Assembly (NCBI GenBank): GCA_948629335.1
Contig: CAPHZB010000010.1
Location: 1-33,729, forward strand
DNA: 33,729 nucleotides
Source: an uncultured Bacilli bacterium
Lineage (GTDB): Bacteria; Bacillota_I; Bacilli_A; RF39; UBA660
Direction: 5' to 3'
In this document: one piece after another, positions 32,106-33,729 of the stretch
How positions within the stretch are numbered: the first letter of the stretch is position 1
Layout of the letters: the number at the start of each line of letters is the position of its first letter
Made by a program: the position numbers and the translations under genes
Notes under the pieces: model-generated
Databases searched by the model: none
Told to the model about the DNA's origin: nothing
The model's input: only the letters and a program-made list of their open reading frames with translations

Positions 32106-33281
32106 ATGAAAATTTTAACAATTAATGCAGGTAGTTCTTCTATGAAGTTTTCTATTATTGAATTACCTGAAGAAAAGGAATTAATCAATGGATATTTCCA
32201 AAGAATAGGACTAGATGGTAGTTTTTACGATTTAAAAATCAACGGAGAAAAGTTACATAGAGATTTAGAATTACCAAATCATTTAGTGGCTTTGGAATGC
32301 ATAAAGAAGGAAATTGTAGAATTAGGCGTTGTAGAAAACTTAAGCCAAATTGATGGTATAGGTCATAGACTTGTTCATGGTGGAGAAAAATACAAAGAAA
32401 GTGTTTTAATTGATGATGGAGTAATTGGAACATGTGAAAAATTTAAAAAACTTGCAAAATTACATATGCCAGCTATGTTGGCATGCATTGAAGCATCAAA
32501 GGAAGCTTTTCCAAATACACCAATGGTTGCTGTCTTTGATACGGCATTTCATCAATCTATGGAACCAGTTAACTTTTTATATCCATTACCATATGAGTGG
32601 TATACAAAATATGGGGTTCGCAAATATGGATTTCATGGAACCAGTCACAGATTTATCAATCTCGAGATTAGTAAATATCTAAAATGTGATGATTTAAAAG
32701 TAATTTCTTGTCATATTGGAAGTGGTGCAAGTATATGTGCAATTGATTCTGGAAAAGTAGTAGACACTTCTATGGGATTCTCACCAATCACAGGAATAAT
32801 GATGGGAACACGTCCAGGAGATATTGACCCAAGTATTATTGAATATATTATGGATGAGGAAGGAATTTCTTTAGAAGAAGTAATGACTATTTTCAATAAA
32901 AAAAGTGGTTTAGAAGGTATATGTGGTAAGTCCGATTCTCGAGATGTAGAAGATGGAATTAAAGCAGGGGATGAAAAGTGCCAATTAGCGCAAGATATGT
33001 ATACACAAAAAGTAGCTAATTATATAGCTATGTATAACAATTTATTAAATGGCGCTGATGTTATTGTTTTAACAGCTGGTCTTGGTGAAAATTCAATTCA
33101 AACAAGAGAAGATGTTTTAAATAAACTTTCTTCTTTAGGGGTTAAAATTGATAAAGAGGCAAATGATTTTAGAGGTAAGTTTAGAAAGATTAGTACTGAT
33201 GATTCTAAGATTCCAGTTTATGTTATTCCAACAAATGAGGAATTAATGATAGCAAGGGATACATTTGAATTAGTAAAATAA
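32106..33281 (+). CDS. ackA: Acetate kinase
   Basis: The 391-aa enzyme interconverts acetyl phosphate plus ADP and acetate plus ATP at the end of fermentation. The sugar-kinase-like fold is complete: LTINAGSSSMKFSII (N7), GIGHRLVHGGE with R88, catalytic D145 in VFDTAFHQSM, GFHGTSHR with H177, CHIGSGAS, DTSMGFSP, MMGTRPGDIDPSI with R236, TAGLGENS and the C-terminal TNEELMIARDT. The usual H-N-P-A motif reads H120-M-P-A here. An in-frame ATG at 32091 overlaps the GAGGAGG ribosome site, so ATG 32106 is the start. No phosphotransacetylase gene is nearby. Confidence 0.97.
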   Translation: MKILTINAGSSSMKFSIIELPEEKELINGYFQRIGLDGSFYDLKINGEKLHRDLELPNHLVALECIKKEIVELGVVENLSQIDGIGHRLVHGGEKYKESVLIDDGVIGTCEKFKKLAKLHMPAMLACIEASKEAFPNTPMVAVFDTAFHQSMEPVNFLYPLPYEWYTKYGVRKYGFHGTSHRFINLEISKYLKCDDLKVISCHIGSGASICAIDSGKVVDTSMGFSPITGIMMGTRPGDIDPSIIEYIMDEEGISLEEVMTIFNKKSGLEGICGKSDSRDVEDGIKAGDEKCQLAQDMYTQKVANYIAMYNNLLNGADVIVLTAGLGENSIQTREDVLNKLSSLGVKIDKEANDFRGKFRKISTDDSKIPVYVIPTNEELMIARDTFELVK

Positions 33282-33333
33282 GTTATAGATGGAGTAAGGC
33301 TTATAAAAAATAACCCCACCCCCATCTACAAAG

Positions 33334-33365
33334 AACTAGGATAGAATAGTTTACCTAGTTTTTTT
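33334..33365 (+). terminator. Terminator after ackA
   Basis: A 7-bp perfect stem, AACTAGG/CCTAGTT, with a 13-nt loop and a T run. A second possible hairpin (TAGATGG 33286-33292 with CCATCTA 33322-33328) lies just before it. Confidence 0.7.
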
Positions 33366-33392
33366 GTTGTCTTTATATATAGGTTGTACAAA

Positions 33393-33654
33393 TTAATTTG
33401 ACGATTTTATTTCAGATTAATTTGCGTATCTATAATATAGATCGTCAAAATAAATTGACATCGATTTCGTCAAATTAAAATATAGCAGATTTTTATGCCG
33501 AGAAAATCCATTGACAATAGGCGATTATTATTCGTAAATGCTCTAAAGCTAACAATTTAAAGAATTGTTAGCTTACCCTTTAAAAGAATAATAATCGGGT
33601 TCCTGTTGTCATATGGAGGAATTGGAATAAAATCCTTACAATTTAATTTGACGA
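33393..33654. mobile_element. Repeat cluster resembling a transposable-element end
   Basis: The 12-mer TTAATTTGACGA occurs at 33393-33404 and 33643-33654 on plus and at 33467-33478 inverted, with a one-mismatch inverted copy at 33442-33453. Partly related TTAATTTGCG (33418-33427) lies between them. Multiple short transposase-binding repeats of this kind are typical of ends of some IS families such as IS21, but no transposase gene is in the window. Identification is inference. No coding ORF is seen from 33366 to 33729. Confidence 0.45.
33507..33617. repeat. Long imperfect palindrome with nested perfect stems
   Basis: Outer arms around CCATTGACAATAGG and CCTGTTGTCATATGG pair with one bulge. 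Middle arms GATTATTATTC (33523-33533) and GAATAATAATC (33586-33596) are perfect. The inner stem AAGCTAACAATT (33546-33557) and AATTGTTAGCTT (33563-33574) is a perfect 12 bp with a TAAAG loop. It could be a MITE-like element, a structured RNA or an element's regulatory hairpin. Confidence 0.7.
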
Positions 33655-33729
33655 AAAATGCCATTTTTTTGATAAATTATAAATTTGCACACTAAAATAA
33701 CCAGTTTTCATCAAAATAAAATAACTACT

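Noticed and set aside
31913..32188. 91-codon minus-strand ORF before ackA
   Set aside because: It is antisense to a small gene with a good ribosome site and to the start of ackA, and its composition reflects the reverse of coding sequence.
33286..33328. TAGATGG/CCATCTA hairpin after ackA as a riboswitch-like element
   Set aside because: Only 7 bp with a 29-nt loop and followed at once by a clear terminator; no gene downstream to regulate.

Overview
This is a low-GC, AT-rich chromosomal window from an endospore-forming Firmicute. The class Bacilli is suggested by an RpoE delta subunit, a DnaD-domain protein, a recU-PBP1 pair, a DUF1934-argS pair, an infC-rpmI-rplT operon with an L20-type leader, and a sigF-spoVAC-D-E cluster. 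The small gene set, very AT-rich spacers and DUF6273/pilin-like surface protein would fit an uncultured gut Bacilli/Erysipelotrichia-like lineage, but that placement is inference.

Layout. 1-3000: end of a DUF6273 surface protein, then a PadR regulator with a HAAS/DUF1700 membrane protein. 3040-6580: sporulation block, with a SpoIIAA-like STAS protein, a sigma-F-like factor, an unknown 189-aa protein and translationally coupled spoVAC-spoVAD-spoVAE behind a sigma-G-like promoter. 6880-9520: DUF1934, argS, rpoE. 9554-10109: a decayed gene. 10180-14270: a CmpB-family membrane protein with its own sigma-G-like promoter, two VanY-type carboxypeptidases on the minus strand, a DUF2179/DUF5698 protein and a membrane-anchored unknown. 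14442-15936: the IF-3/L35/L20 operon with an attenuator leader. 15942-17226: dnaD-like and nth. 17250-20835 (minus): PBP1A and RecU. 20916-25617: a small ORF, a YebC-family protein, two divergent XRE regulators sharing a palindromic control region, an unknown helical protein and a U32 peptidase-family protein. 25618-27500: an AT-rich island with one HEVKH-containing protein. 27578-33365: a likely long operon of dus, RDD protein, lysS, phosphohistidine phosphatase, a DUF4116-like protein, a 58-aa basic protein and ackA. 33366-33729: a repeat-rich stretch that looks like the edge of a mobile element.

How it fits together. The most unusual part is the sporulation block. The STAS protein beside sigma F lacks the serine that SpoIIAB phosphorylates, and no spoIIAB lies between it and the sigma gene, so the usual partner switch is missing or changed here. 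Two promoters that match the forespore sigma-G consensus with identical 17-nt spacers drive spoVA and, separately, the CmpB-like gene, which nominates the latter as a spore gene. The infC operon combines a perfect sigma-A promoter, competing hairpins and what looks like an ATC initiation codon. No tRNA, rRNA or CRISPR array was seen.
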